Of a stretch of 64,000 nt of DNA, positions 23,034 to 32,196 are shown piece after piece. The stretch is taken from NCBI RefSeq assembly GCF_016107395.1, contig NZ_JAAIKO010000030.1, positions 38,153-102,152 on the forward strand, given 5' to 3'. Position numbers and translations under genes: made by a program. The DNA is from Streptomyces fildesensis (GTDB taxonomy: Bacteria; Actinomycetota; Actinomycetes; Streptomycetales; Streptomycetaceae). The notes under the pieces were generated by a model that was given only the letters and a program-made list of their open reading frames with translations, made no database searches and was not told the origin of the DNA. Numbering within the stretch: position 1 is the first letter of the stretch; every line of letters starts with the position of its first letter.

Positions 23034-25364
23034 GTGGCCGCGCAAACCGCAGCGCCCGGGGGGGTCCGGGACGTGGAGATCGCCGTCGAACAGGCGCACC
23101 TGGACCGGGTGTACCGCCGGCTCGAGGAGAAGATCCACGAAGCCGAGTTCCTTATGGATGACGCCGCCAAACGCGGTCAGGTGGGAACACCCGGCGCGCT
23201 CGCGGAGCGCGACGCGCAGGTGTTCCGCGCCGGGTTGCACCTCAACCGGCTCAACGCGGAGTTCGAGGACTTCCTCTTCGGACGCATCGACCTGCTGCAG
23301 GGCAAGGACGGAAAGCGTGGCGCCGACGGCGCGTTCACCTCGCTCGAACCCGCGGACGACGCCGTCGTCAACGACGCCGCGAAGATCGCGGAAGTGCTGC
23401 ACATCGGCCGCATCGGCGTCCTGGACGCCGACTACGCGCCGCTGGTGATCGACTGGCGGGCGCCCGCGGCCGCGCCGTTCTACCGCTCGACACCGGTCGC
23501 CCCCGGACGGGTGGTGCGCCGCCGCGTCATCCGGTCCAAGGGCCGCAGGGTGCTGGGGGTGGAGGACGACCTGCTGCGCCCGGAGCTGGAGACCGGGCTG
23601 CCGGTGGTCGGTGACGGTGCGCTGATGGCCGCCCTGGGGCAGGCCCGCAGCCACACGATGCGCGACATCGTGGCGAGCATCCAGGCCGAGCAGGACATGG
23701 TGATCAGGGCGCCCGCCGCGTCCGTCACGGAGGTCACCGGGGGCCCCGGCACCGGTAAGACGGCGGTCGCGCTGCACCGCGCCGCGTATCTGCTCTACCA
23801 GGACCGCCGGCGGTACGCGGGCGGCATCCTGGTGGTCAGCCCGACGCCGCTGCTCGTGGCGTACACCGAGGGCGTCCTGCCGTCGCTCGGCGAGGAGGGC
23901 CAGGTCGCGATCCGCGCCGTCGGCTCGCTCGTCGACGGCGTGGAGGCCGATACGTACGACGAGCCCGCGGTCGCCCGCATCAAGGGCTCGCTGCGGATGC
24001 TGAAGGTGCTGCGCAACGCCGCGCGCGGCGCGCTGGAGGCCCCGCAGGCGGGCAGGCCGCAGCAGCAGGCCGCGCTCTTCGAGGACGACGAGGAGGAGAA
24101 CGGGGCCGAGCAGCGTGTCTCCCGCACCACGCTGCGCGTCGTCGCCTTCGGGCGGCGGCTGGAGCTGGGCGAGCAGGAGCTGTCGTCGATCCGGCACAAC
24201 GTGCTGGGCGGCACCGCCCCCGTGAACCTGCTGCGCCCGCGCGCCCGCAGGCTGCTGCTGGACGCGCTGTGGCGGAAGGCCGGACGCCGCTTCGACGACC
24301 AGGAGCTGGCGGCCGAGGAGCGCCAGGGCTTCGACGAGGACATCTCGACGGAGCCGGAGTTCCTGGACTTCCTGCAGGCCTACTGGCCGATCCTCACCCC
24401 GCGCGGGGTGCTGGCGGCGCTGGCCGACGAGAAGCGGCTCGGCCGTTGGGCGCGCCGGGTGCTCACCCCGCCCGAGGTGCGCCGGGTGGCGCGTTCGCTG
24501 CGCCGCGACGGTGTGACCGTGCACGACGTGGCGCTGCTCGACGAGTTGGAGACGCTGCTGGGCCCGCCGCCGCGCCCGAAGAAGCGCGACGCGGACCCGC
24601 TGGACATGCTGACCGGTCTCGACGAGGTCACCACCTCGGCCGACCGGATGGGCGGCGGCCGCCGCAACCGGGCGGACCGGCTCGACGAGGAGCGGACCGA
24701 GTACGCGCACGTCATCGTCGACGAGGCGCAGGACCTGACGCCGATGCAGTGGTGGATGGTCGGCCGCCGCGGCAGGACCGCGACCTGGACGATCGTCGGT
24801 GACCCGGCGCAGAGTTCCTGGACGGATCCCGACGAGGCCGCCCAGGCGCGCGAGGAGGCGCTCGGCAGCCGGCCGCGCCGCCGCTTCACGCTGACGGTCA
24901 ACTACCGCAACCCGTCGGAGATCGCCGATCTGGCGGCGAAGGTGCTGCAGCTGGCGATGCCCGGCATGGAGTCGCCGCGCGCGGTGCGCTCCACCGGCCT
25001 GGTGCCGCGCTTCGCGGTGGCCGGCGCCGATCTGGGCGCGGCGGTGCGCGCGGAGGCCGAGTTGCTGCTGGCCGACGTGGACGGCACGGTCGGCGTCGTG
25101 GTGGCCATGGGCCGCCGCGGGCAGGCCCGCAAGTGGCTGGCGGGGCTCGGCGAACGGGTGGTGGCGCTGGGCAGCCTGGAGGCCAAGGGCCTGGAGTACG
25201 ACGCGACGATCGTGGTCTCCCCGGCGGAGATCGCCGACGAGTCGCCGGCCGGACTGCGGGTGCTCTACGTGGCGCTGACCCGCGCCACCCAGCGGCTCAC
25301 GGTGCTCTCAGGTGAGCGCGACAGCCCGGACGGGTCCGGTGTCCCGGACCTGCTGCGGGACTGA
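23034..25364 (+). CDS. helD: HelD-family UvrD-like ATPase (RNA polymerase-associated)
   Basis: A 776-residue superfamily 1 ATPase. The N-terminal helical arm (about residues 15-90, EQAHLDRVYRRLEEKIHEAEFLM) is the coiled coil that enters the RNA polymerase secondary channel in HelD proteins. Walker A GGPGTGKTAVALHRAAYLLY is near residue 240 and Walker B VIVDEAQDLTP near 563; NYRNPSEI and the C-terminal VALTRATQ close the helicase core. The WRAPAAAPFYRST segment is a HelD signature. These proteins remove stalled RNA polymerase from DNA, and one type (HelR) confers rifamycin tolerance in Streptomyces. I see no rifamycin-associated element upstream, so the housekeeping HelD role fits better. GTG 23034 follows GGAG/GGGGG. 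Confidence 0.93.
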   Translation: MAAQTAAPGGVRDVEIAVEQAHLDRVYRRLEEKIHEAEFLMDDAAKRGQVGTPGALAERDAQVFRAGLHLNRLNAEFEDFLFGRIDLLQGKDGKRGADGAFTSLEPADDAVVNDAAKIAEVLHIGRIGVLDADYAPLVIDWRAPAAAPFYRSTPVAPGRVVRRRVIRSKGRRVLGVEDDLLRPELETGLPVVGDGALMAALGQARSHTMRDIVASIQAEQDMVIRAPAASVTEVTGGPGTGKTAVALHRAAYLLYQDRRRYAGGILVVSPTPLLVAYTEGVLPSLGEEGQVAIRAVGSLVDGVEADTYDEPAVARIKGSLRMLKVLRNAARGALEAPQAGRPQQQAALFEDDEEENGAEQRVSRTTLRVVAFGRRLELGEQELSSIRHNVLGGTAPVNLLRPRARRLLLDALWRKAGRRFDDQELAAEERQGFDEDISTEPEFLDFLQAYWPILTPRGVLAALADEKRLGRWARRVLTPPEVRRVARSLRRDGVTVHDVALLDELETLLGPPPRPKKRDADPLDMLTGLDEVTTSADRMGGGRRNRADRLDEERTEYAHVIVDEAQDLTPMQWWMVGRRGRTATWTIVGDPAQSSWTDPDEAAQAREEALGSRPRRRFTLTVNYRNPSEIADLAAKVLQLAMPGMESPRAVRSTGLVPRFAVAGADLGAAVRAEAELLLADVDGTVGVVVAMGRRGQARKWLAGLGERVVALGSLEAKGLEYDATIVVSPAEIADESPAGLRVLYVALTRATQRLTVLSGERDSPDGSGVPDLLRD

Positions 25365-25376
25365 CGGCAGCCGCCG

Positions 25377-25450
25377 TCCGGGACCTGAGCGGGTCCCGGA
25401 GGGTGCTGGTGGAACGACGACGGGCGCCCCTCGTGAGAGGGGCGCCCGTC
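25377..25450 (+). terminator. Double hairpin terminator after helD
   Basis: Two perfect hairpins follow the gene: a 9-bp stem at 25377-25400 and a 14-bp stem at 25419-25450 (GACGGGCGCCCCTC, loop GTGA, GAGGGGCGCCCGTC). No T tract. Confidence 0.82.
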
Positions 25451-25768
25451 GGACGTTGGTGACACCGACCCGCCATGCTCGCCTCGCGGCAAGTGGGCGC
25501 TCGAAGCGCCTAAGGTTGGGCCCGGGGGCTTGGATCGAGCCGGTGCCGTACCCAGGCTAACAAACCGTCCCGTGGGTTGCTTCCCGCATCTGCCGACAAC
25601 CCGGAATTTGCTCAAGGTCACAGTCCGGGCTTGAAAATTCAGCCTGTTTCTCGCATGGTGGAAGTATCTTTCCGTTGCCAAGGTCACGGTTACGCGTACC
25701 GGCCAGTAGGTGCAACGATCGAGCGGCAGAGCGTTTGAACCAGCAGGCAGCGGAAGAAGGTCGTCAGG
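25451..25768. other. Gene-free region upstream of the malic enzyme
   Basis: A 318-bp stretch, less GC-rich in its right half. TTGAAA at 25631-25636 is a fair -35 match, but the base run 17 nt later (CATGGT) is a poor -10. No protein-coding frame with a ribosome site is seen. It presumably holds the promoter of the malic enzyme gene. Confidence 0.5.
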
Positions 25769-27202
25769 ATGGCAACGGCGCCAAGCGTCTCGTACTCGAT
25801 CACGGTACGGCTGGAGGTCCCGGCGAGCGGGACCGCGGTCAGCCAGCTCACCACCGCGGTGGAGTCGTCGGGAGGGTCGGTGACCGGTCTTGACGTGACC
25901 GCCTCCGGCCACGAGAAGCTCCGGATCGACGTGACCATCGCGGCCACGTCCACCGCGCACGGCGACGAGATCGTCGAGAAGCTGCGCGGCATCGAGGGCG
26001 TCGTCCTCGGCAAGGTCTCCGACCGTACGTTCCTGATGCACCTCGGCGGCAAGATCGAGATGCAGTCGAAGCACCCCATCCGCAACCGTGACGATCTCTC
26101 GATGATCTACACCCCGGGCGTCGCCCGCGTGTGCATGGCCATCGCCGAGAACCCCGAGGACGCCCGCCGCCTCACCATCAAGCGCAACAGCGTCGCCGTC
26201 GTCACCGACGGCTCCGCGGTGCTCGGCCTGGGCAACATCGGCCCGATGGCCGCCCTGCCGGTCATGGAGGGCAAGGCGGCGCTCTTCAAGCGCTTCGCCG
26301 GCATCGACGCGTGGCCGATCTGCCTCGACACCCAGGACCCCGACGAGATCGTGGCGATCGTGAAGGCCATCGCGCCGGGCTTCGCGGGCATCAACCTGGA
26401 GGACATCTCCGCGCCGCGCTGCTTCGAGATCGAGGCCCGGCTGCGGGAGATGCTGGACATCCCGGTCTTCCACGACGACCAGCACGGCACCGCCATTGTG
26501 GTGCTTGCCGCACTCACCAACGCGCTGCGTGTCGTCGGCAAGGACATCGGCGACGTACGGGTCGTCATGTCGGGTGCGGGCGCGGCCGGTACGGCCATTC
26601 TCAAGCTGCTCATCGCCGCCGGCGTGAAGCACGCGGTCTCCGCCGACATCCACGGTGTCGTGCACGCGGGACGCCCCGACCTCGTCGACGCCGACCCCGA
26701 GTCGCCGCTGCGCTGGATCGCCGACAACACCAATCCTGAGGGCATCACGGGCACCCTCAAGGAGGCCGTGCGCGGCGCCGACGTCTTCATCGGCGTCTCC
26801 GCCCCCAACGTCCTGACCGGCGACGATGTCGCCGCGATGGCCCAGGGCGCGATCGTCTTCGCCCTCGCCAACCCCGACCCCGAGGTGGAACCGGCGGTGG
26901 CCCGGCAGACCGCCGCGGTGGTCGCCACCGGCCGCAGCGACTTCCCCAACCAGATCAACAACGTCCTGGTCTTCCCTGGTGTCTTCCGCGGCCTGTTGGA
27001 CGCTCAGAGCCGTACGGTGAACACCGAGATGATGCTGGCCGCCGCGCACGCTCTCGCCGATGTCGTCGGCGAGGACGAGCTGAACGCGAACTACATCATT
27101 CCCAGCGTTTTCAACGACAAGGTGGCGGGCGCCGTCGCGGGAGCCGTTCAGAAGGCGGCAAAGGCGATGGGCGCGGCAACCGACTCGACGGCCACTGTGT
27201 GA
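25769..27202 (+). CDS. NAD(P)-dependent malic enzyme with N-terminal ACT domain
   Basis: A 477-residue malate oxidoreductase that decarboxylates malate to pyruvate. The first about 85 residues form an ACT-like regulatory domain (YSITVRLEVPASGTAVSQLTTAVES), which probably binds a small-molecule effector. The catalytic part has the malic signature SMIYTPGVARVC, Lys/Asp residues in EGKAALFKRFAGIDAWP, HDDQHGTAIV near the metal site and a dinucleotide-binding GAGAAGTAI. It links the TCA cycle to pyruvate and, in Streptomyces, to lipid and antibiotic precursor supply. ATG 25769 has AAGG and CAGG upstream. NAD versus NADP preference cannot be read reliably. Confidence 0.94.
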   Translation: MATAPSVSYSITVRLEVPASGTAVSQLTTAVESSGGSVTGLDVTASGHEKLRIDVTIAATSTAHGDEIVEKLRGIEGVVLGKVSDRTFLMHLGGKIEMQSKHPIRNRDDLSMIYTPGVARVCMAIAENPEDARRLTIKRNSVAVVTDGSAVLGLGNIGPMAALPVMEGKAALFKRFAGIDAWPICLDTQDPDEIVAIVKAIAPGFAGINLEDISAPRCFEIEARLREMLDIPVFHDDQHGTAIVVLAALTNALRVVGKDIGDVRVVMSGAGAAGTAILKLLIAAGVKHAVSADIHGVVHAGRPDLVDADPESPLRWIADNTNPEGITGTLKEAVRGADVFIGVSAPNVLTGDDVAAMAQGAIVFALANPDPEVEPAVARQTAAVVATGRSDFPNQINNVLVFPGVFRGLLDAQSRTVNTEMMLAAAHALADVVGEDELNANYIIPSVFNDKVAGAVAGAVQKAAKAMGAATDSTATV

Positions 27203-27272
27203 CGACACTGGGTCATCGCAACGCATCCGAGCCGCTTTTTCAGCGACTCGCTCGGGTGCCGGATTGGCTTTC

Positions 27273-27288
27273 CCCCCATATATGGGGG
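27273..27288. promoter_or_regulatory. 16-bp perfect palindrome upstream of hup
   Basis: CCCCCATATATGGGGG is a perfect palindrome 80 bp before the hup start codon in the 165-bp gap between the malic enzyme and hup. Its AT core within G/C runs is striking in this genome. It could be a dimeric regulator site or part of a promoter; there is no T tract, so a terminator for the malic enzyme gene is less likely. Confidence 0.45.
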
Positions 27289-27367
27289 CAGGATGCAACT
27301 CGGGCAGTGAGGCAGCATCAGCTTCAAGCTCGCGCCCCCCTGGCAGAAAGAACACGGGAGTAAAGAT

Positions 27368-27649
27368 ATGAACCGCAGTGAGCTGGTGGCCGCTCTGTCC
27401 GAGCGCGCCGAGGTGACCCGTAAGGACGCCGACGCCGTACTGGCCGCTCTCGCCGAGACCGTCGGCGAGATCGTCGCCAAGGGCGACGAGAAGGTCACCA
27501 TTCCCGGCTTCCTGACCTTCGAGCGCACCCACCGTGCCGCTCGCACCGCGCGCAACCCGCAGACCGGCGACCCGATCCAGATCCCGGCCGGCTACAGCGT
27601 GAAGGTCTCCGCGGGCTCCAAGCTCAAGGAAGCCGCCAAGGGCAAGTAG
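27368..27649 (+). CDS. hup: HU-family nucleoid protein
   Basis: A 93-residue HU of the short type, without the Lys/Ala-rich tail of the HupS form, so it corresponds to the vegetative HupA. Signatures are MNRSELVAALSERAEVTRKDADAVL at the dimer helices and the DNA-bending arm ARTARNPQTGDPIQIPA. It compacts DNA and is abundant in growing hyphae. GGGAG precedes the ATG at good spacing, and a very strong terminator follows at 27670, as expected for a highly expressed single gene. Confidence 0.97.
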   Translation: MNRSELVAALSERAEVTRKDADAVLAALAETVGEIVAKGDEKVTIPGFLTFERTHRAARTARNPQTGDPIQIPAGYSVKVSAGSKLKEAAKGK

Positions 27650-27669
27650 TTCCCGACTGGCAAGGCAGA

Positions 27670-27701
27670 GGGCGGCCATCCCCCCGGGGGGATGGCCGCC
27701 C
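27670..27701. terminator. Strong palindromic terminator between hup and murA
   Basis: A perfect inverted repeat of 16 bp per arm (GGGCGGCCATCCCCC and its complement) centred at 27685/27686 with no spacer bases, between two convergent genes; it can serve both. Confidence 0.9.
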
Positions 27702-27750
27702 TTGCTGTGTCCGGGCTCCGGACGGGCCCGCGGGCCCGTCCGGGGGAGTG

Positions 27751-29091
27751 CTAGACGCTCACGGGGTTCGGCAGCTCGACGTTGGCCCCCAGCTCCGCGA
27801 GCTTCGCCATGAAGTTCTCGTAGCCGCGGTTGATGAGGTCGATGCCGTGTACCCGGGAGGTGCCCTGGGCCGCCAGGGCGGCGATCAGGTACGAGAAGCC
27901 GCCGCGGAGGTCGGGGATGACCAGATCGGCGCCCTGCAGCTTCGTGGGGCCGGAGACGACCGCCGAGTGCAGGAAGTTGCGCTGGCCGAACCGGCAGGCG
28001 GAGCCGCCCAGGCACTCGCGGTACAGCTGGATGTGCGCACCCATCTGGTTGAGCGCCGAGGTGAAGCCCAGCCGGGACTCGTAGACCGTCTCGTGGACGA
28101 TCGACAGGCCGGACGCCTGCGTCAGCGCCACCACGAGCGGCTGCTGCCAGTCGGTCTGGAAGCCGGGGTGGACGTCCGTCTCCAGCGCGATGGCGTTGAG
28201 CGGGCCGCCCGGGTGCCAGAAGCGGATGCCCTCGTCGTCGATCTCGAAGGCGCCGCCGACCCGGCGGAAGGTGTTCAGGAACGTCATCATCGACCGCTGT
28301 TGGGCCCCGCGGACGTAGATGTTGCCCTCGGTGGCCAGCGCCGCGCTCGCCCAGGAGGCCGCCTCCAGGCGGTCCGGGAGCGCGCGGTGGTTGTAGCCGC
28401 CGAGCTTGTCGACGCCGGTGATCCGGATCGTCCGGTCGGTGTCCATCGAGATGATCGCGCCCATTTTCTGCAGAACGCAGATCAGGTCCTCGATCTCCGG
28501 CTCGACCGCCGCGTTCGACAGTTCGGTGACGCCCTCGGCCAGCACGGCCGTCAGCAGCACCTGCTCGGTCGAGCCGACCGACGGGTACGGCAGCGTGATC
28601 TTGCAGCCGCGCAGCCGCTGCGGGGCTTCCAGGTACTGGCCGCCGGGCCGCTTCTCGATGGTCGCGCCGAACTGCCGCAGCACGTCGAAGTGGAAGTCGA
28701 TCGGCCGGCCGCCGATGTCGCAGCCGCCCAGGCCCGGGATGAAGGCATGCCCGAGGCGGTGCAGCAGCGGGCCGCAGAACAGGATCGGGATCCGGGAGGA
28801 TCCGGCGTGCGCGTCGATGTCGGCCACGTTGGCGCTCTCGACGTGCGAGGGGTCGAGCACCAGCTCGCCCGGTTCCTCACCGGCCTGGACCGTTACGCCG
28901 TGCAGCTGGAGCAGCCCGCGCACGACGCGGACATCGCGGATGTCGGGCACGTTGCGCAGTCGGCTCGGCTCGCTGCCGAGGAGGGCGGCGACCATGGCCT
29001 TCGGCACGAGGTTCTTCGCGCCGCGGACACGGATCTCGCCCCGGAGCGGGGTTCCGCCATGGACAAGCAGTACGTCGGAAGCGTCGGTCAT
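27751..29091 (-). CDS. murA: UDP-N-acetylglucosamine 1-carboxyvinyltransferase MurA
   Basis: A 446-residue enolpyruvyl transferase that makes the first committed step of peptidoglycan synthesis from UDP-GlcNAc and phosphoenolpyruvate in the cytoplasm. The N-terminal GGTPLRGEIRVRGAKN substrate loop is seen, and the catalytic Cys lies at about residue 124 in GGCDIGGRPIDFH, so the enzyme has the Cys that fosfomycin attacks rather than the Asp of natural resistance. Length fits the family. ATG 29089-29091 is used; an upstream in-frame ATG at 29118 would add nine residues. It converges on hup. Streptomyces have two murA-type genes; this is the one beside hup. Confidence 0.95.
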   Translation of the reverse strand: MTDASDVLLVHGGTPLRGEIRVRGAKNLVPKAMVAALLGSEPSRLRNVPDIRDVRVVRGLLQLHGVTVQAGEEPGELVLDPSHVESANVADIDAHAGSSRIPILFCGPLLHRLGHAFIPGLGGCDIGGRPIDFHFDVLRQFGATIEKRPGGQYLEAPQRLRGCKITLPYPSVGSTEQVLLTAVLAEGVTELSNAAVEPEIEDLICVLQKMGAIISMDTDRTIRITGVDKLGGYNHRALPDRLEAASWASAALATEGNIYVRGAQQRSMMTFLNTFRRVGGAFEIDDEGIRFWHPGGPLNAIALETDVHPGFQTDWQQPLVVALTQASGLSIVHETVYESRLGFTSALNQMGAHIQLYRECLGGSACRFGQRNFLHSAVVSGPTKLQGADLVIPDLRGGFSYLIAALAAQGTSRVHGIDLINRGYENFMAKLAELGANVELPNPVSV

Positions 29092-29368
29092 GGATCTCGC
29101 GTTCCTGGAGACAGTCATAAAAATGGGCGGGGTCCCCGCAGGCACCAAGAAGAAATGGTAATGCGCCTACAGGGAACTCCTGTAAGCCCAGGAGGCGCCA
29201 GCTGTGTCATGACTTCGCTACAGCCGCTCCGGCCCGTCTGGTTACCAGCCGGTACAGGGCGCCCCGGGCCGGCGGGGCCCACCGCTCGACTGCCCGCACG
29301 CTGCGCGATTACGCCGGGGCCGGTCGTTGGCACCCCGCGACGGCCCGGGATGCGGGATCATGTTGACC

Positions 29369-29947
29369 ATGATGGAGGTCACTTCGCTCACCGGCAGGCT
29401 GCTCGTGGCGACGCCGGCTCTGGCGGACCCGAATTTCGACCGTGCGGTGGTACTCCTTCTCGACCACGACGAGGCGGGGTCGCTCGGCGTCGTGCTGAAC
29501 CGACCGACCCCGGTCGGAGTGGGCGATGTGCTCCAGCCGTGGGCGGTGCTCGCCGGGTCACCTCCGGTGGTGTTCCAGGGCGGCCCCGTCTCGCTGGACT
29601 CCGCCCTGGGGCTGGCCGTGGTCCCCGGTGAGTCCTGGGACGACGGGGACGACGCCCCGCTGGGCTGGCGGCGGGTGCACGGCGCGATCGGCCTGGTGGA
29701 CCTGGAGGCCCCGCCGGAACTGCTCGCGGCGGAGCTGGGATCCCTGCGGATCTTCGCCGGCTACTCCGGATGGGGGCCGGGTCAGCTGGAGGCGGAACTG
29801 GTCGACGGCGCCTGGTACGTCGTGGAGTCGGAACCGGGTGATGTGTCCTCACCGGACCCGGAACGGCTGTGGCGCTCCGTGCTCAGGCGGCAACGCAATG
29901 AATTGGCGATGGTGGCCACGTACCCGGACGACCCGTCGCTCAATTAG
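29369..29947 (+). CDS. YqgE/AlgH family protein
   Basis: A 192-residue UPF0301 protein. Signatures are SLTGRLLVATPALADPNFDRAVVLLLDHD at the N-terminus, GVVLNRPT, FQGGPVSLDS and the C-terminal YSGWGPGQLEAEL. The family fold is known but its biochemical role is not well established; in some bacteria AlgH affects gene expression. The start is placed at ATG 29369 because homologues begin close to the SLTGRL motif; ATG 29360 is also possible. It lies divergent from murA and is followed after 11 bp by the DUF3039 gene, so the two are probably co-expressed to some degree. Confidence 0.9.
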   Translation: MMEVTSLTGRLLVATPALADPNFDRAVVLLLDHDEAGSLGVVLNRPTPVGVGDVLQPWAVLAGSPPVVFQGGPVSLDSALGLAVVPGESWDDGDDAPLGWRRVHGAIGLVDLEAPPELLAAELGSLRIFAGYSGWGPGQLEAELVDGAWYVVESEPGDVSSPDPERLWRSVLRRQRNELAMVATYPDDPSLN

Positions 29948-29950
29948 GCT
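29945..29950 (+). promoter_or_regulatory. Candidate -10 element TAGGCT of the DUF3039 gene
   Basis: TAGGCT overlaps the stop of yqgE and stands eight bases before the ATG at 29959, with no Shine-Dalgarno between. It could give a leaderless or near-leaderless message. Confidence 0.35.
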
Positions 29951-29958
29951 TGACGGTT

Positions 29959-30243
29959 ATGAGCACTCTTGAGCCCGAACGCGGGGCCGGTACTGGCACC
30001 CTCGTCGAGCCGACCCCGCAGGTGTCGCACGGCGATGGCGACCACGAGCGCTTCGCACACTATGTCCAGAAGGACAAGATCATGGAGAGTGCGCTCTCCG
30101 GATCTCCGGTGGTAGCGCTGTGCGGGAAGGTCTGGGTGCCGGGACGGGACCCGAAGAAGTACCCGGTCTGCCCGATGTGCAAAGAGATCTTCGAGACGAT
30201 GCCCCTCGGTGGCGGCGACAAGGACAAGAGCGGCAAGAACTGA
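29959..30243 (+). CDS. DUF3039 zinc-ribbon protein
   Basis: A 94-residue actinobacterial protein of the DUF3039 family. It has HGDGDHERFAHYVQKDKI, then a likely zinc site made of C in VVALCGKVWVPGRDPKKYPVC and CPMC, followed by a Lys/Gly-rich tail. The family is conserved in actinobacteria but no function is known to me. It follows yqgE closely on the same strand. ATG 29959 is chosen; TTG 29950 is in frame and possible. Confidence 0.88.
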   Translation: MSTLEPERGAGTGTLVEPTPQVSHGDGDHERFAHYVQKDKIMESALSGSPVVALCGKVWVPGRDPKKYPVCPMCKEIFETMPLGGGDKDKSGKN

Positions 30244-30304
30244 CCGCAGGTCTACGCCTGATTGGTCTATGCCAATTCGGTGCCGGCGGGGCAGGATGTC
30301 GGTC

Positions 30305-31933
30305 ATGGATCTGATCCCCGCCCCGCGCCAGGTGTCCGACGACTCGGGGGACGAGTTCTTCGTCCTCGGACCTGACACGGTGCTGGCCGCCGGGCCGGGC
30401 ACGGAGCGGGCGGAGAGATGGCTGCGCTCCGAACTCGGAGCGGCCACCGGTCACCGCCTCGCGCCGGGCAACGGCTCGGAGACCGACGCCATCAGGATCA
30501 CGGTCGCCGAGATGGTCACCGACGATCTCGGCCCCGAGGGCTACCGGATCATGGTGTCGCCGACCGGTGTCCATCTCTACGGCGGCGGCCCGGCGGGCGT
30601 CTTCTGGGGCGCGCAGACGCTGCGTCAGCTGCTGGGCCCGGACGCCTTCCGGCGCGCACCGCTCGAAGGCCGCGAGTGGCGGATCCCGTTCTGCCACATC
30701 GAGGACTCACCGCGCTTCGGCTGGCGCGGCTTCATGCTCGACGTGGCCCGGCACTTCATGCCCAAGGACGCGGTGCTGCGCTATCTCGACCTGATGGCCG
30801 CGCACAAGCTCAACGTGCTGCATCTGCACCTCACCGACGACCAGGGCTGGCGCGTGGAGATCAAGCGCTACCCGCTGCTCACCGAGGTGGGGGCCTGGCG
30901 CGAGCGCACCAAGGTGGGGCTGCGGGAGTCCGAGCTGTGGGACGAGCGGCCGCACGGCGGCTACTACACCCAGGACGACATCCGCGAGATCGTCGCCTAC
31001 GCGGCACAGCGGCACATCACCGTGGTGCCCGAGATCGACATCCCCGGGCACTCGCAGGCCGCCATCGCCGCCTATCCCGAACTGGGCAACACCGACGTCG
31101 TCGACACCGGCACGCTCTCCGTGCTGACCAGTTGGGGCGTCAACCCCAATGTGCTGGCCCCCGCCGACAGCACCCTGCGCTTCTACGAGGGCGTCTTCAC
31201 CGAGCTGCTCGACCTGTTCCCGTCCGAGTTCTTCCACATCGGCGGTGACGAGTGCCCCAAGGAGCAGTGGCGCGCCTCCGCGGCCGCGCAGGCGCGGATC
31301 AAGGAGCTGGGGTTGGCCGGTGAGGACGAGCTGCAGAGCTGGATCATCCGGCACTTCGACGGCTGGCTCGCCGAGCGCGGCCGCCGGCTGATCGGCTGGG
31401 ACGAGATCCTCGAAGGCGGCCTGGCTCCTGGTGCGGCCGTCTCCTCCTGGCGGGGCTACGAGGGCGGGATCGCCGCCGCGCGGGCCGGGCACGACGTCGT
31501 GATGTGCCCCGAGTCGCATGTCTATCTGGACTGGCGGCAGTCGGACCGGGCCGACGAGCCGGTGCCGATCGCGCGGGTGCGCATCCTGGAGGACGTCTAC
31601 CGGTTCGAGCCGGTGCCCGCGGAGCTCACCGAGGAGCAGGCCGCGCACGTCATCGGGACCCAGGCCAACGCCTGGACCGAGGTGATGGACTCACCGCGGG
31701 TCGTCGACTACATGGTGTTCCCGCGGCTGGCGGCGGTCGCCGAGGTGGCCTGGTCGGAGCTGCCCGCGCCCGCCGAGCGGGACTGGCCGGACTTCGAGCG
31801 CCGAATGGAAGTCCACTACGCACGACTTGACGCGCTCGGTGTGGAGTACCGCCCGCCCGGTGGTCCGCTGCCGTGGCAGCGGCGCCCGGGTGTACTCGGA
31901 CGCCCGATCGACGGACCACCCCCGATCGTGTGA
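30305..31933 (+). CDS. GH20 beta-N-acetylhexosaminidase
   Basis: A 542-residue glycoside hydrolase family 20 enzyme that removes terminal GlcNAc/GalNAc. The N-terminal about 130 residues match the small GH20b domain (IPAPRQV..GPDTVLA). The barrel has GFMLDVARHFMP, HLHLTDDQGWR, the catalytic Asp-Glu pair in FFHIGGDECPKEQW and the Trp-rich VSSWRGYEGG. There is no signal peptide at the chosen start, so it would act inside the cell on imported chitobiose or muropeptide fragments; this is inference. ATG 30305 follows GCAGGA; ATG 30296 is a close alternative. Regulation by DasR is common for such genes, but I see no clear dre site. Confidence 0.93.
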   Translation: MDLIPAPRQVSDDSGDEFFVLGPDTVLAAGPGTERAERWLRSELGAATGHRLAPGNGSETDAIRITVAEMVTDDLGPEGYRIMVSPTGVHLYGGGPAGVFWGAQTLRQLLGPDAFRRAPLEGREWRIPFCHIEDSPRFGWRGFMLDVARHFMPKDAVLRYLDLMAAHKLNVLHLHLTDDQGWRVEIKRYPLLTEVGAWRERTKVGLRESELWDERPHGGYYTQDDIREIVAYAAQRHITVVPEIDIPGHSQAAIAAYPELGNTDVVDTGTLSVLTSWGVNPNVLAPADSTLRFYEGVFTELLDLFPSEFFHIGGDECPKEQWRASAAAQARIKELGLAGEDELQSWIIRHFDGWLAERGRRLIGWDEILEGGLAPGAAVSSWRGYEGGIAAARAGHDVVMCPESHVYLDWRQSDRADEPVPIARVRILEDVYRFEPVPAELTEEQAAHVIGTQANAWTEVMDSPRVVDYMVFPRLAAVAEVAWSELPAPAERDWPDFERRMEVHYARLDALGVEYRPPGGPLPWQRRPGVLGRPIDGPPPIV

Positions 31934-32196
31934 GCAATACCGCAACATCTGTCCCCCGCAAGGGCGGGCCTGGCACGGTGGATTGGCGTATCTTCGCAAC
32001 ACCCTCGAAGAGCGTTAATCCCGACACTGGGGTGATACCCGACAGAACGGGGCATTCCCTCCCGTGGAGGGCAGGCCCGCACTTCGCGGACCCTCGCGTT
32101 GACCATCGCGGAACATGTGCCAGAGTTGCCACGTCCGGGCTGTCAGCACGTACGGTACGGCTACCGCACGGCGGAGAGCCGGGAAGGGGCAGCTGC

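Noticed and set aside
27273..27288. Palindrome read as a CArG/MADS-type site
   Set aside because: The likeness to CC(A/T)6GG is coincidental in a bacterium; no such regulator is expected.
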